Program-made: the position numbers and the translations under genes
NCBI GenBank assembly: GCA_905182405.1
Contig: CAJJBQ010000001.1
Location: forward strand, 1,426,001-1,490,000
Length of the DNA stretch: 64,000 bases
Source of the DNA: Akkermansiaceae bacterium
Lineage (GTDB): Bacteria > Verrucomicrobiota > Verrucomicrobiia > Verrucomicrobiales > Akkermansiaceae
Direction of reading: 5' to 3'
Notes under the pieces: model-generated
What the model saw: the letters and a program-made list of their open reading frames with translations, nothing else
The model's database searches: none
What the model was told of the DNA's origin: nothing
Part shown: positions 29,923 through 38,348 of the stretch, piece after piece
Position numbering within the stretch: the first letter of the stretch is position 1
Layout: every line of letters starts with the position of its first letter

Positions 29923-31334
29923 TCCGTCATTTTCCATCTTCTCTCGACCTCACGCGTCGCGCTTTTCTTGGTCGCTCCGCGGGAGGGATTGGCTCGATGG
30001 CACTTGCCTCATTGTTGAACCACAATCTCATGGCCGGGGAGGGGAGTCGTTCCGGATTGCATCATCCTGCGAAGGCAAAACGCGTCATCTTCCTCTTCAT
30101 GGCGGGAGGGCCGTCGCACCTCGACCTCTTTGATCCCAAGCCGAAGCTCAACGAATTAGACGGGAAAGCCATTCCGAAGGAATTGCTCAAAGATCATCAG
30201 CAGTTCGCTCTCATTCGTGGCACGCCAAATCTCAAAGGCTCGCCTTATGTCTTTCGTGCGCACGGGCAATCAGGCGCCGTCATTTCCGAACTACTTCCAC
30301 ACCTTTCCAAGGTCGCCGACGAGCTGACGGTGATCCGTTCGATGTACACCGATACCAATGTCCACGACCCCGGGGTGAACTTCATGAACTGCGGCACTTT
30401 GTTGGGCGACCGACCAACCCTCGGTTCCTGGATGTCCTACGGACTTGGTTCGGTTAACGAAGATCTACCTGCTTACACCGTGCTGACCTCCGGCGTGAGC
30501 GATGGCCAACCGCTCCTGCAGAGCTTCTGGGGAAACGGCTTCCTCGATTCCCGTCATGCCGGCGTGCCCTTCCGCAACAGCGGATCTCCGGTGCTCCATC
30601 TCGGAAATCCGAAGGGAGTCACGACCAAGGACCGGCGTGGTCAACTCGATCTAATCCAGTGGATGAACCACCGCCAGCATGAGACTCTCGGAGACTCCGA
30701 GATTGCCGCGCGCATCGCCTCCTACGAGCTGGCCTTTCGAATGCAGGCCAGCGTGCCGCAACTCGCAGACTTGAGTAAAGAGTCCGATCAAACGATGGCG
30801 CAATACGGCGCCGATCGGGTCAAACCCTCCTTCGCTCGTAACTGTCTGATGGCTCGGCGCCAGGTCGAGCGCGGCGTTCGCTTCGTCCAACTCTACGACC
30901 GCGGTTGGGATTCACATACCGATATTGACCGCGAGCACAAACGACAGTGTCTTGCTTCTGATCAACCGGTGGCGGCCTTGATTGCCGATCTCAAACAGCG
31001 TGGGTTGCTTGAGGACACGCTGGTCATCTGGGGGGGCGAGTTCGGCCGCACGCCCGTTGCCCAAGTGATGGGGAAGACGTGGGGGCGCGATCACCACCCG
31101 CACGGCTTCACAATGTGGATGGCTGGCGGTGGGACGAAACCCGGGATGACTCATGGAGCGACCGACGAGTTTGGTTACCACGCCACCGAGGACAAGGTTC
31201 ACGTCCATGATCTCCATGCAACCATCCTTCACCTATTGGGTATTGATCACAAGCGCCTCACGTTCCGTAGCCAAGGTCGTGACTTCCGCCTGACCGACGT
31301 TCACGGCAAGGTGGTCAGAGATGTCCTGGCTTAA
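29919..31334 (+). CDS. DUF1501 protein with Tat-type signal
   Basis: The start is set at the ATG at 29919, whose last three bases overlap the stop of the upstream gene; it gives 471 residues and a classical twin-arginine signal (LTRRAFLGRSAGG). Longer starts would only prepend antisignal sequence. Family landmarks are [60 protein letters not shown] and GRDHHPHGF, in the same order as in the paralogue at 9264-10721. Function unknown; it works with the preceding cytochrome-like protein by conserved pairing. Confidence 0.9.
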   Translation: MIRHFPSSLDLTRRAFLGRSAGGIGSMALASLLNHNLMAGEGSRSGLHHPAKAKRVIFLFMAGGPSHLDLFDPKPKLNELDGKAIPKELLKDHQQFALIRGTPNLKGSPYVFRAHGQSGAVISELLPHLSKVADELTVIRSMYTDTNVHDPGVNFMNCGTLLGDRPTLGSWMSYGLGSVNEDLPAYTVLTSGVSDGQPLLQSFWGNGFLDSRHAGVPFRNSGSPVLHLGNPKGVTTKDRRGQLDLIQWMNHRQHETLGDSEIAARIASYELAFRMQASVPQLADLSKESDQTMAQYGADRVKPSFARNCLMARRQVERGVRFVQLYDRGWDSHTDIDREHKRQCLASDQPVAALIADLKQRGLLEDTLVIWGGEFGRTPVAQVMGKTWGRDHHPHGFTMWMAGGGTKPGMTHGATDEFGYHATEDKVHVHDLHATILHLLGIDHKRLTFRSQGRDFRLTDVHGKVVRDVLA

Positions 31335-31745
31335 GGGAGGAGGTGATCGAGTCTTGGGTGGTGAGGTAGAACAATCCCGAGCTGCATTTGGTATCAGAGC
31401 GAAACCAATTTTATGTTCAATAAAGGCTGCGTAACTCTCGCGACGGAGGGATTTCACGCTCCGTCTCGGAAAGCGGACCTTCGAGGGGGCTTGGTGGACT
31501 ATTTTTTTGGGATCTCTCCAACGAGTTTTACGAATTCGTGACTGAGCTTCCCGGCGGTTCAAATGCCGAAGCCCATCCAAGGGGTAATTGGGTCGATACT
31601 GCTGATTTGAATGACCGCAAAGCGAGTATTGTCGGGAATGGAAAAGCGATCACCAATAGTCACCTTGCCATCGGAGTTTTCCTTAACCCTAGGATAGTAA
31701 ATAAAAATTGGCCCCCTCCCTTTACAAAAACGTTCGCCTAAGAAA
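31335..31745. other. Intergenic stretch, nothing firmly recognised
   Basis: About 410 bases. A 42-codon frame at 31413-31541 has no family resemblance. A 7-base stem (GACGGAG/CTCCGTC) near 31445-31470 lacks a T-run. Confidence 0.4.
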
Positions 31746-32282
31746 ATGGACACATTAAAATTCGTCTTGATCACTTCCCTGTTGATGTCTTCAGCCAGCA
31801 CCGGAGAGAGGTTCAAGGAGGAAAATATTCCGTGGAAGAATGCTAGTCCAGAAACTTGTGTTTGCTTGGATGATACGGATTTTTCGACTGCAACTAGCTC
31901 TATTCAGGTCATCTCCATGGACGAGAAGGTCGCGTCCATCCACGCGTATTCTGATGACGTAGCCAAGGGCAAGAATTGGAATTGCCACTTTATGAGCGGC
32001 AGAATTGTTTCAGCGGTATTTCGACATTACTGTGTCGCCCTCATTCCAACTGGAGGAGGAACGTTTCTTGGAGAACGAGACTATGACCGGATCGAGGTTT
32101 TCCACTTTCCGAAGAATGGACTAACTAAAATGGAGCGGCTGCTTAGAGCGGAACTGTCTCGAATTATCGCGATTGCTACCACTCGAGGCGAAGGGGGGTG
32201 CGGAGAAACCCCTCTAAACCCCATGTTACGGGAACGCACCCGCAACGGGTTGGAAGCTGCCTCAATTTGCTCCAGTGACTGA
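31746..32282 (+). CDS. Hypothetical secreted protein
   Basis: A 178-residue protein that I do not recognise. Residues 1-20 look like a signal peptide (MDTLKFVLITSLLMSSAS). The mature part has three cysteines close together (ETCVCLDD and NWNCHF) and a beta-rich middle (YCVALIPTGGGTFLG, YDRIEVFHF). The last 45 residues are basic and low in hydrophobic residues (RTRNGLEAAS) and may be read-through of a shortened gene. It is unpaired with its neighbours. Confidence 0.45.
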   Translation: MDTLKFVLITSLLMSSASTGERFKEENIPWKNASPETCVCLDDTDFSTATSSIQVISMDEKVASIHAYSDDVAKGKNWNCHFMSGRIVSAVFRHYCVALIPTGGGTFLGERDYDRIEVFHFPKNGLTKMERLLRAELSRIIAIATTRGEGGCGETPLNPMLRERTRNGLEAASICSSD

Positions 32283-32402
32283 TCTTTTAATGGTCGAAGA
32301 CTCAGAGAATCCTTTGCTGGGAAATCCGCCGAACGAGGTGCGGGACAAGTTGTTCTGAGATCGGACCTTCTAATGGGCCGACGAATCGGTAACTTTGTGT
32401 TG

Positions 32403-33014
32403 ATGAAATTGTTGGTTCTTTTCTTTTCGGTGGTTCTGCTCGGATGCAATTGCCAGAAAAAGGTGTCTTGGGTCGTTCCCGAAGAGAGTGATTGGGCTGC
32501 GGTTCAATTCGGTGGAGATGGGTCGGCAGCTTGGAACGAGGGGGAACTACACTTGGATCTCGGGGCGGAGCTCACGGGTATCTTGTATCAGGGTGAGTTG
32601 CCCACGCTTCCGTATGAGCTAGAACTCGAGACTCGAAGGCTCAATGGAAGCGATTTTTTCTGTGGGCTGACTTTCCCTGTAGGTTCGGCAGACGAGTGTC
32701 TCACCTTGGTTGTCGGAGGATGGGGAGGGGGCACAGTCGGGATTTCTTCCATCGATGGAAAAGATGCCTCCCAGAACGAGACAACCTTCTACCGGAACTT
32801 TGAAGATGATCAATGGTATGCCATCAAGCTCCGGGTTTTTAAAGAACGTATCGAGGTGGAGATGGATGAGGAGAAGGTGATCGACCTGCCGACCGAGGGA
32901 AAGGAGTTGGGACTCCGGCCGGGGATGATTGAACTCTGTGCCCCCATGGGGCTGGCTGCATGGCAAACTGAAGCGGAGTTTCGCAATTTGAGATGGCGTT
33001 CTCTTGTTGATTAG
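32403..33014 (+). CDS. Lipoprotein with DUF1080-like / concanavalin-like fold
   Basis: The ATG at 32403 is chosen over an upstream frame start because it yields a lipoprotein signal (MKLLVLFFSVVLLGC) with the lipobox VLLGC, Cys15. The 203-residue protein then forms one beta-sandwich domain: YELELETRRLNGSDFFCGLTF, CLTLVVGGWGGG, WYAIKLRVFKERIEVEMDEE and a final FRNLRW strand, the layout of DUF1080-like domains. It should be anchored in the outer or inner membrane; ligand unknown. A hairpin terminator follows at 33076. Confidence 0.6.
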   Translation: MKLLVLFFSVVLLGCNCQKKVSWVVPEESDWAAVQFGGDGSAAWNEGELHLDLGAELTGILYQGELPTLPYELELETRRLNGSDFFCGLTFPVGSADECLTLVVGGWGGGTVGISSIDGKDASQNETTFYRNFEDDQWYAIKLRVFKERIEVEMDEEKVIDLPTEGKELGLRPGMIELCAPMGLAAWQTEAEFRNLRWRSLVD

Positions 33015-33075
33015 GACTTGTCATTATTTAAGATCGAGGATAAGGCCTTCCAGAACAACTTCTGACGTCAGTAGG

Positions 33076-33102
33076 GAGTGGGTTTTCTAACCCGCTCTTT
33101 TT
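33076..33102 (+). terminator. Hairpin with T-run between the lipoprotein gene and nusA
   Basis: GAGTGGGTT pairs with AACCCGCTC (nine pairs, one G-T) around a TTCT loop, followed by five T. It is 62 bases after the lipoprotein stop and 26 bases before the nusA start, so it may end the lipoprotein transcript or act in the nusA leader as an attenuator. Confidence 0.75.
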
Positions 33103-33128
33103 GGTCTCGGGAAACAAGGATCTAAGAA

Positions 33129-34535
33129 ATGACTACGGATATCGTCGCCCTTATTGAGTTTTACGAAAAGGAAAAGGCTATCGACCGCGACCGCGTGGTG
33201 GAGGCGCTTCAGTTTGCCTTTTGTTCAGCTTACCGTAAAATGGTTCCCGGAGCGGACGCTATTAATACTCTCAAGGCTGAAATCAATGAAAAGAAGGGTG
33301 ATACCCGTATTTTCGCTTCCCTCGAGGTGGTGGCTGATGACGACTACGTCGATAAGTTCAACGAAGTGCCCCAGTCATTGGCTTCCAAGAAGCAGCTTGG
33401 AATTCAACTGGGTGAGCACATCGATCTTGATGTGACTCCGCCCAACTTCGGTCGGATTGCGGTGCAGACTGCGAAGCAGACCATGATGCAGCGTCTTCGT
33501 CAGGCCGAGAAAGAGAAGATTTATGATGAGTTCAAGGACCGCGCGGGTGACATCGTCAGTGGTTCGGTGCGCCGCTTTGAGAAAAGTGACGTCATGGTTG
33601 ACCTCGGGAAATTTGAAGCCCGCATGCCTTCCTCGGAGCGTGTTTCTACTGAGGATTACAACGTGGGGGATCGTATCCGCTGCTACGTCGTTTCGGTGGA
33701 TAACGAAGGTCGTGGACCGGAAATCATCCTTTCCAGGAGCCATCCCAACTTTGTGCGTCGCCTTTTCGAATCTGAAGTGGCTGAGATTTCTGATCGAACC
33801 GTGGAGCTTCGTGCCGTTGCGCGTGAAGCCGGATATCGCACGAAAGTGGCGGTCTATAGTCACGACGACAAAGTCGATCCTGTCGGCGCATGCGTCGGTC
33901 TTCGTGGAGCACGCGTTAAGAACATCGTGCGTGAACTGAATAATGAAAAAGTCGACATCATCCGTTGGACGGATGATATCAACGAATTTGTGACTGAGGC
34001 GCTTAAACCCGCTCAGGTTCGCAGTATCACTCTTGACGAGGGAGCTAGTGTCGTTCACGTCACGGTGGACGAAGAAGATCTGAGCAAGGCAATCGGCCGT
34101 CGCGGCCAGAATGCCCGCCTCACTTCCAAGCTTGTGGGCTGGGACGTGCAGGTGAAAAAGGACGAGAGCCAACATGAGCAGTTCGAGGCTCGGGTTGAAG
34201 ATGCTGCCGTTCAGCTGGGTCAGTCACTTGGGTTGGATGTTGAACTTTCTGATCGTCTCTTCCGTGCTGGTGGAGTCTCTGCAGAAATGGTGACGCAGAT
34301 GCCTGCTGAGTATATTGCTTCCGCACTTGAAGTCGCTGCAGCTCAGGCTGAGTCCGTTCTCGAGAAAGCTCAGGCTATTGTGTTAGCCGCTTCTGCGCCT
34401 GCTGCCGAAGTAGAAGCGCCTGCCGAAGTAGAAGCGCCTGCTGCCGAAGTAGAAGCGCCTGCCGAAGTAGAAGCTGCACCTGCTGAAGACAATGCTACGT
34501 CTGAAGCGACCGAAGAAAAAACCACCGAAGCGTAG
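33129..34535 (+). CDS. nusA: Transcription termination/antitermination factor NusA
   Basis: A 468-residue NusA. The N-terminal RNA-polymerase-binding domain is at about 1-125, the S1 domain at about 135-205 (GDIVSGSVRRFEKSDVMVDL), and two KH domains at about 230-345 (DPVGACVGLRGARVKNIVRE, LSKAIGRRGQNARL). A helical region follows to about 415, and then a tail of Ala, Glu, Pro and Val repeats (APAEVEAPA) not found in most NusA proteins. NusA binds the elongating polymerase and modulates pausing and termination. It heads the nusA-infB-rbfA operon; rimP, which usually precedes nusA, is not upstream here. Confidence 0.97.
   Translation: MTTDIVALIEFYEKEKAIDRDRVVEALQFAFCSAYRKMVPGADAINTLKAEINEKKGDTRIFASLEVVADDDYVDKFNEVPQSLASKKQLGIQLGEHIDLDVTPPNFGRIAVQTAKQTMMQRLRQAEKEKIYDEFKDRAGDIVSGSVRRFEKSDVMVDLGKFEARMPSSERVSTEDYNVGDRIRCYVVSVDNEGRGPEIILSRSHPNFVRRLFESEVAEISDRTVELRAVAREAGYRTKVAVYSHDDKVDPVGACVGLRGARVKNIVRELNNEKVDIIRWTDDINEFVTEALKPAQVRSITLDEGASVVHVTVDEEDLSKAIGRRGQNARLTSKLVGWDVQVKKDESQHEQFEARVEDAAVQLGQSLGLDVELSDRLFRAGGVSAEMVTQMPAEYIASALEVAAAQAESVLEKAQAIVLAASAPAAEVEAPAEVEAPAAEVEAPAEVEAAPAEDNATSEATEEKTTEA
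34401..34474 (+). repeat. Tandem repeat of 39 bases inside nusA
   Basis: Two near-perfect copies of a 39-base unit begin at 34401 and 34440; each unit is itself a double AEVEAP-coding block. It lies at the C-terminal tail of nusA and encodes an acidic, flexible segment likely to vary in copy number between strains. Confidence 0.8.
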
Positions 34536-34583
34536 GCCGGTGAAAATACTAATTTACGCGCCTCATTTTAAGATACCATCCGC

Positions 34584-36707
34584 ATGGCTGATCAAGACAA
34601 AGCTCCAAAGGCAAAAAAAGAATCGCTCGATCTCATAAGTGACGAGGACAAGAAGCCGTCGCGCCGTGAGCGTCAGCGGGAAGAGGCTTCAATGGTCAAA
34701 ACGGTAGCCGACGACAAAAAGGAAGCTTTGGACTTGGGGATCGATGATGATTCGCCCAAGAAAAAGTCGACAGTTCGAAAGACCAAAAATTCAGGTAAGG
34801 ATATTCTTCCTTCCATTTCCGGTCTTCCATCGGTGGAAAGGGATCCCGATTTTATTAAAGCGTCCAAGATCGAAGCTGAATCTGACGCTCCGGCCGAAGA
34901 TGTAGAAGATGAGTCAGGGTCGATCGAGGGCAATGTCATTAGCATTAAGCCGCCCATTATCATCAGCGATCTCGCCGAGAAGATGGGTTTGAAAGGATTC
35001 GAACTGATGAAGGATCTCATCAGTCTTGAGATTTTTGCGGCTCCCAATCAGGCGATTGAGCCTGATATCGCGGAGAAGATTTGCGAGATTCATGGATTCG
35101 TCTTTGAGCGTGAGAAGCGTGAGAAAGGTGGTGGCGTGCACAAGGAACAAGAGGTTATCGTTGAGCCAGAGCGCGAGAAGGAAACTCCAGAAGTGCAGAT
35201 GGCTTATCGTCCGCCGATCATCACCTTCATGGGTCACGTCGATCACGGCAAGACATCGCTCTTAGACTACATCAGGAAAAGCAAAGTCGCTTCCGGTGAA
35301 GCAGGGGGCATCACGCAGCACGTGGGTGCTTACAGCGTTCCCGTGGGAGACAGCAGCGTCACTTTCCTGGACACTCCGGGTCACGCCATTTTCAGTAAGA
35401 TGCGTTCGCGTGGTGCAGATGTCACCGATATCGTGGTTGTCATTGTGGCAGCCGATGATGGGATCATGCCTCAGACGAGAGAAGCAATTGAGCATGCGAA
35501 GAAAGCGGGCAAAACAATCATCGTGGCCATCAATAAGATGGATCTTCCCGCTGCTGATCCCATGCGGGTAATGACCCAATTGATGGAGCATGAACTCGTG
35601 CCCTCCGAGATGGGTGGCGATATTGAGTGTATTAAAGTTTCCGCGTCCACCGGCGAAGGGGTGAATGAACTCTTGGATCTCATGGCCCTGCAGGCCGAGG
35701 TTCTCGAACTCCGGGCCAACCCGAAAGCGAACGTACGCGCTTCTGTTATTGAAGCGAGCGTGAAGCAGGGCAGAGGTGTTACCGCTACCGTGATTGTCGA
35801 AAATGGCACCTTGAAGGTCGGCCAGGCCTTTATTTGCGGCCCATTCTCCGGGAAGGTGAAATTACTCAATAATGACAAAGGCGAAAGCATCAAGGAAGCT
35901 GGGCCTTCCATGCCGGTCGAGATCTTGGGCTTTGCCGAGCTTCCAAATGTTGGCGATTCCCTCGTGGGAATGGACAACGAAAGGGCTGCTAAAAAGCTTT
36001 CCGATGAGCGTCAGACCGAGCGCCGCCAGAAGCGCTTGGTGCAACCGAAGAAGAGTCGTCTTGAGGACATGATGCAGGCCGTCACTGGCGGTGGTAAATC
36101 ACAGTTGAAGCTGATCCTGCGCTCTGATGTGCAGGGAACCGCGGAGGCGATCAAGAATGCCATCGAAGATATCGAGTCCGAAAAAGTGGAAGCAAATTTC
36201 CTGATCGCGGGAGCAGGTGCCATTACAGAATCCGATATTCTTATGGCTAGCTCCGCTGACGCAATCGTTCTTGGTTTTAATGTAAAGGTTGAAGGCAAGG
36301 CGGTGAAGGCAGCCAAGGCTGAGGGGGTGCAGGTGAAACTCTACTCCATTGTTTACGAGCTCATTGATCAGGTAACAGAGTCGATGCTCGGTCTCCTCGT
36401 TCCAGAAGTTCGTGAATCGATCATCGGTAGGGCGCTCGTGAAGCAGGTCTTCAAGGTCAATAAGGGCCGTGCCGCTGGTTGTATCGTTAAGAGCGGAAAG
36501 GTTTCCAGGGAAGCACATGCACGGGTTCTTCGGGGTAAGCAGCCTGTCTTTGACGGCAAGATGTCGACCCTTCGTCGTCACCTCGATGAGGTGGACGAGG
36601 TCAAGAACGGTATCGAGTGCGGTATTCGTCTCGGGTCCTTTGATGAGTATGAAGAAGGCGATGTCATTGAGTGCTACACTCTCGATAAGGTTCCGGTGAC
36701 TCTTTAA
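34584..36707 (+). CDS. infB: Translation initiation factor IF-2
   Basis: A 707-residue IF-2. The charged linker (1-125) is followed by an IF2 N-terminal domain at about 128-175 (ISDLAEKMGLKGFELMKDL). The GTPase domain has G1 GHVDHGKTS (217-225), the DTPGH motif (263-267) and NKMD (317-320). Domains II and III follow, with the C-terminal fMet-tRNA-binding barrel ending at VIECYTLDKV. IF-2 brings initiator tRNA to the 30S subunit. The N-terminal extension is short compared with the long form of enterobacteria. It begins 48 bases after nusA and ends 4 bases before rbfA. Confidence 0.98.
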   Translation: MADQDKAPKAKKESLDLISDEDKKPSRRERQREEASMVKTVADDKKEALDLGIDDDSPKKKSTVRKTKNSGKDILPSISGLPSVERDPDFIKASKIEAESDAPAEDVEDESGSIEGNVISIKPPIIISDLAEKMGLKGFELMKDLISLEIFAAPNQAIEPDIAEKICEIHGFVFEREKREKGGGVHKEQEVIVEPEREKETPEVQMAYRPPIITFMGHVDHGKTSLLDYIRKSKVASGEAGGITQHVGAYSVPVGDSSVTFLDTPGHAIFSKMRSRGADVTDIVVVIVAADDGIMPQTREAIEHAKKAGKTIIVAINKMDLPAADPMRVMTQLMEHELVPSEMGGDIECIKVSASTGEGVNELLDLMALQAEVLELRANPKANVRASVIEASVKQGRGVTATVIVENGTLKVGQAFICGPFSGKVKLLNNDKGESIKEAGPSMPVEILGFAELPNVGDSLVGMDNERAAKKLSDERQTERRQKRLVQPKKSRLEDMMQAVTGGGKSQLKLILRSDVQGTAEAIKNAIEDIESEKVEANFLIAGAGAITESDILMASSADAIVLGFNVKVEGKAVKAAKAEGVQVKLYSIVYELIDQVTESMLGLLVPEVRESIIGRALVKQVFKVNKGRAAGCIVKSGKVSREAHARVLRGKQPVFDGKMSTLRRHLDEVDEVKNGIECGIRLGSFDEYEEGDVIECYTLDKVPVTL

Positions 36708-36711
36708 TTTT

Positions 36712-37086
36712 ATGGCTAAACGTCTCGATCGAGTAAACGCATTGATGCGCCGGGAAATAAGCGCGGTGATTCAGCGTGACTTCGAATGGAAAGGTAGCTT
36801 AGTTACAGTTACAGATGTTGTCGTGACTCAGGACCTTAAAGAGGGAAAGGTTTTCATTAGTGTTCTAGCGGGGAATGCTAAAGAGGTGGTTGGACGCCTC
36901 AACAAAAAGCACGGTGAAATCCAAAAGACGGTCTCTAAAAGGGTCGTTCTAAAGAATACTCCAGTCCTTAATTTCCGGGTCGATACTTCGGCGGCAAGGG
37001 GAGTGGACGTTGTTAATCTTCTCGACGAGGTTGAGAAGCTCCCGACGGCACCGTTAGAAGAAGAGGAGAAAACTCCTATCGGATAA
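36712..37086 (+). CDS. rbfA: 30S ribosome-binding factor RbfA
   Basis: A 124-residue RbfA with the single KH-type fold: RVNALMRREISAVIQRDF at the start, VTVTDVVVTQDLKEGKVFIS as the central strands, and the C-terminal strand TPVLNFRVD. It helps mature the 5' end of 16S rRNA. The start codon lies four bases after the infB stop, so it is in the nusA-infB-rbfA operon. The tail of about 20 residues (PTAPLEEEEKT) is acidic and probably disordered. Confidence 0.95.
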   Translation: MAKRLDRVNALMRREISAVIQRDFEWKGSLVTVTDVVVTQDLKEGKVFISVLAGNAKEVVGRLNKKHGEIQKTVSKRVVLKNTPVLNFRVDTSAARGVDVVNLLDEVEKLPTAPLEEEEKTPIG

Positions 37087-37170
37087 CGGTGGAAGGGCCT
37101 TTTTTAGGCCTGGATCCCAAAGAAACGAAGACCGGAGAGTCGAAAGGGAGCATTTTTTGGAGATGCGTGT

Positions 37171-37200
37171 TTGACATGGCAACGTCAACTTTTGTTTACT
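37171..37200 (+). promoter_or_regulatory. Candidate sigma-70 promoter for the proline-rich membrane protein gene
   Basis: TTGACA at 37171-37176 and TTTACT at 37195-37200 are 18 bases apart. This would start transcription about 50 bases before the ATG at 37261. Confidence 0.4.
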
Positions 37201-37260
37201 CTTTCAAAGAGTTGGATGATTTCAACTCAACCATTTCAATCTAAATCAAAAACACACACC

Positions 37261-37764
37261 ATGAGCGACGATAAGCAGCCACCCAAGCCGCCGGCACCAA
37301 TGAAGAGAACTTCGGCGGTCCCCCTTAAGAAAGAGACCGTACGCGTGAGTCTTAAGGCAGAGCCATCCCAGACAGGTCCGCCTCCTGCCCCGGCTCCTAC
37401 GATTCCTCTTCAGACAGCTTCCGTTGGCGGGCCTCCTAGTCCATCCGGAGCGCCAGCACCTGCGCCCACCATTCCTCTCAAGACTCAAGCTTCTACCGTT
37501 GCGCTATCGAGTCCCGGAGGAACGCAGCCTCTTCCACAGGCAACCGTACAGCTTCAAAATACCCAGCCTCTTGGTGCTCCTACCGCTCCTACGGCTCCTC
37601 AGATGGGCACTATCAGTACTACGGATGTGGATGACGAGGAAAGCGACACCATCCCAACGATCACCTCGATCCTCGCGTTCGTTCTGGCTCTTGCCATTAT
37701 TGCGATTGGAATCATGACTTGGACGTCGAACGACATCAACGAAATTGGAGATCTCTTCTCCTAA
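37261..37764 (+). CDS. Proline-rich protein with C-terminal membrane anchor
   Basis: The ATG at 37261 is preferred to a frame start 90 bases upstream that would encode promoter sequence. The 167-residue product has a basic, proline-rich N-terminal two thirds with three imperfect repeats around APTIPLQTAS, APTIPLKTQAS and ATVQLQNTQP, then an acidic patch (DVDDEESD) and one strong membrane span (ITSILAFVLALAIIAIGIMTW), ending in a short polar tail. No signal peptide is present, so the repeats face the cytoplasm. Function unknown; genes of this layout beside a tiny membrane protein might form a unit. A 24-codon gene follows 24 bases downstream. Confidence 0.7.
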   Translation: MSDDKQPPKPPAPMKRTSAVPLKKETVRVSLKAEPSQTGPPPAPAPTIPLQTASVGGPPSPSGAPAPAPTIPLKTQASTVALSSPGGTQPLPQATVQLQNTQPLGAPTAPTAPQMGTISTTDVDDEESDTIPTITSILAFVLALAIIAIGIMTWTSNDINEIGDLFS

Positions 37765-37788
37765 ACCTTTTTCCAGAAAAAACCAATC

Positions 37789-37863
37789 ATGGCACTTCCT
37801 GTTATTCTAATCCTTCTCGGAGCCACCGTCGCAGCGATTCAATTCCTTGCGAACGGACTCTAA
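37789..37863 (+). CDS. 24-residue membrane microprotein
   Basis: An ATG at 37789 opens a 24-codon frame ending in TAA at 37861-37863: MALPVILILLGATVAAI then QFLANGL. It is almost entirely one hydrophobic span with no charged residue, like small membrane regulators. It lies 24 bases after the proline-rich gene and 43 bases before a strong terminator, which supports co-transcription and use. No Shine-Dalgarno sequence is seen, which is common among the genes here. Function unknown. Confidence 0.5.
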   Translation: MALPVILILLGATVAAIQFLANGL

Positions 37864-37906
37864 GAAAGGTTTTTCATAAATTATCGGTCCCTCAATGGAC
37901 TCTTTC

Positions 37907-37933
37907 AGGGTGGCTCTTGACGCCACCCTTTTT
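37907..37933 (+). terminator. Rho-independent terminator after the microprotein gene
   Basis: AGGGTGGC and GCCACCCT form a perfect 8-pair stem with a 6-base loop, followed by five T. It closes the proline-rich/microprotein unit. Confidence 0.85.
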
Positions 37934-37944
37934 GTGTACATATT
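37917..37944 (+). promoter_or_regulatory. Candidate trxA promoter overlapping the terminator
   Basis: TTGACG at 37917-37922, starting in the terminator loop, is 16 bases from CATATT at 37939-37944. A start site about 7 bases on would fall at the trxA ATG (37951), giving a leaderless or nearly leaderless mRNA. Confidence 0.4.
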
Positions 37945-37950
37945 CTGGGC

Positions 37951-38271
37951 ATGGCTCTAACGATTACCGAAGAAAACTTCGAAGCTGAAGTTCTCAATTC
38001 TGATGTTCCCGTACTTGTCGACTTTTGGGCCGAGTGGTGCGGTCCCTGTAAAATGATCGCCCCGATGGTCGATGCTGTTTCCGCGGAAGTGGAAGGCGTT
38101 GCAAAAGTCGGTAAGTGCAATCTTGACGATGGTCAGGCTATTGCTGCCAAGTATGGCATCAAGTCGATACCCACCCTTCTCTTTTTTAAAGATGGTGAGG
38201 TGAAAGACCAGATTGTGGGTGCAGCGGTGACCCAAGGCCAGATCTCAGAAAAGCTTCAAGCGCTTGCTTAA
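37951..38271 (+). CDS. trxA: Thioredoxin
   Basis: A 106-residue thioredoxin with the redox motif WCGPCK (Cys30, Cys33), the usual [17 protein letters not shown] block and the cis-proline in IPTLLFF. It reduces protein disulfides in the cytoplasm. The start at 37951 agrees with the family length. Only 17 bases separate it from the previous terminator, and no ribosome binding site is present, consistent with a leaderless message. A perfect bidirectional terminator follows. Confidence 0.96.
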   Translation: MALTITEENFEAEVLNSDVPVLVDFWAEWCGPCKMIAPMVDAVSAEVEGVAKVGKCNLDDGQAIAAKYGIKSIPTLLFFKDGEVKDQIVGAAVTQGQISEKLQALA

Positions 38272-38297
38272 TTCTTTTTGCGAAAACCCTTAAACTG

Positions 38298-38329
38298 AAA
38301 GCGACCTTGCCTTGGCAAGGTCGCTTTTT
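38298..38329. terminator. Bidirectional terminator between trxA and the entericidin-like gene
   Basis: AAAGCGACCTTGC and GCAAGGTCGCTTT form a perfect 13-pair stem with a CTTG loop. T-runs flank it for the plus strand (TTTTT) and, more weakly, the minus strand. Confidence 0.9.
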
Positions 38330-38348
38330 CGGTAAAAATAGGAATAGC

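Noticed and set aside
31413..31541. 42-codon frame after the second DUF1501 gene
   Set aside because: No signal, membrane span, family motif or ribosome binding site was seen.
33375..36581. Minus-strand frames opposite nusA and infB
   Set aside because: They are shadows of two unmistakable genes and match no family.
37087..37170. Possible terminator after rbfA around AGGCCTTTTTTAGGCCT-like sequence
   Set aside because: The arms are short and self-complementary, and the T-run lies in the loop rather than after the stem.
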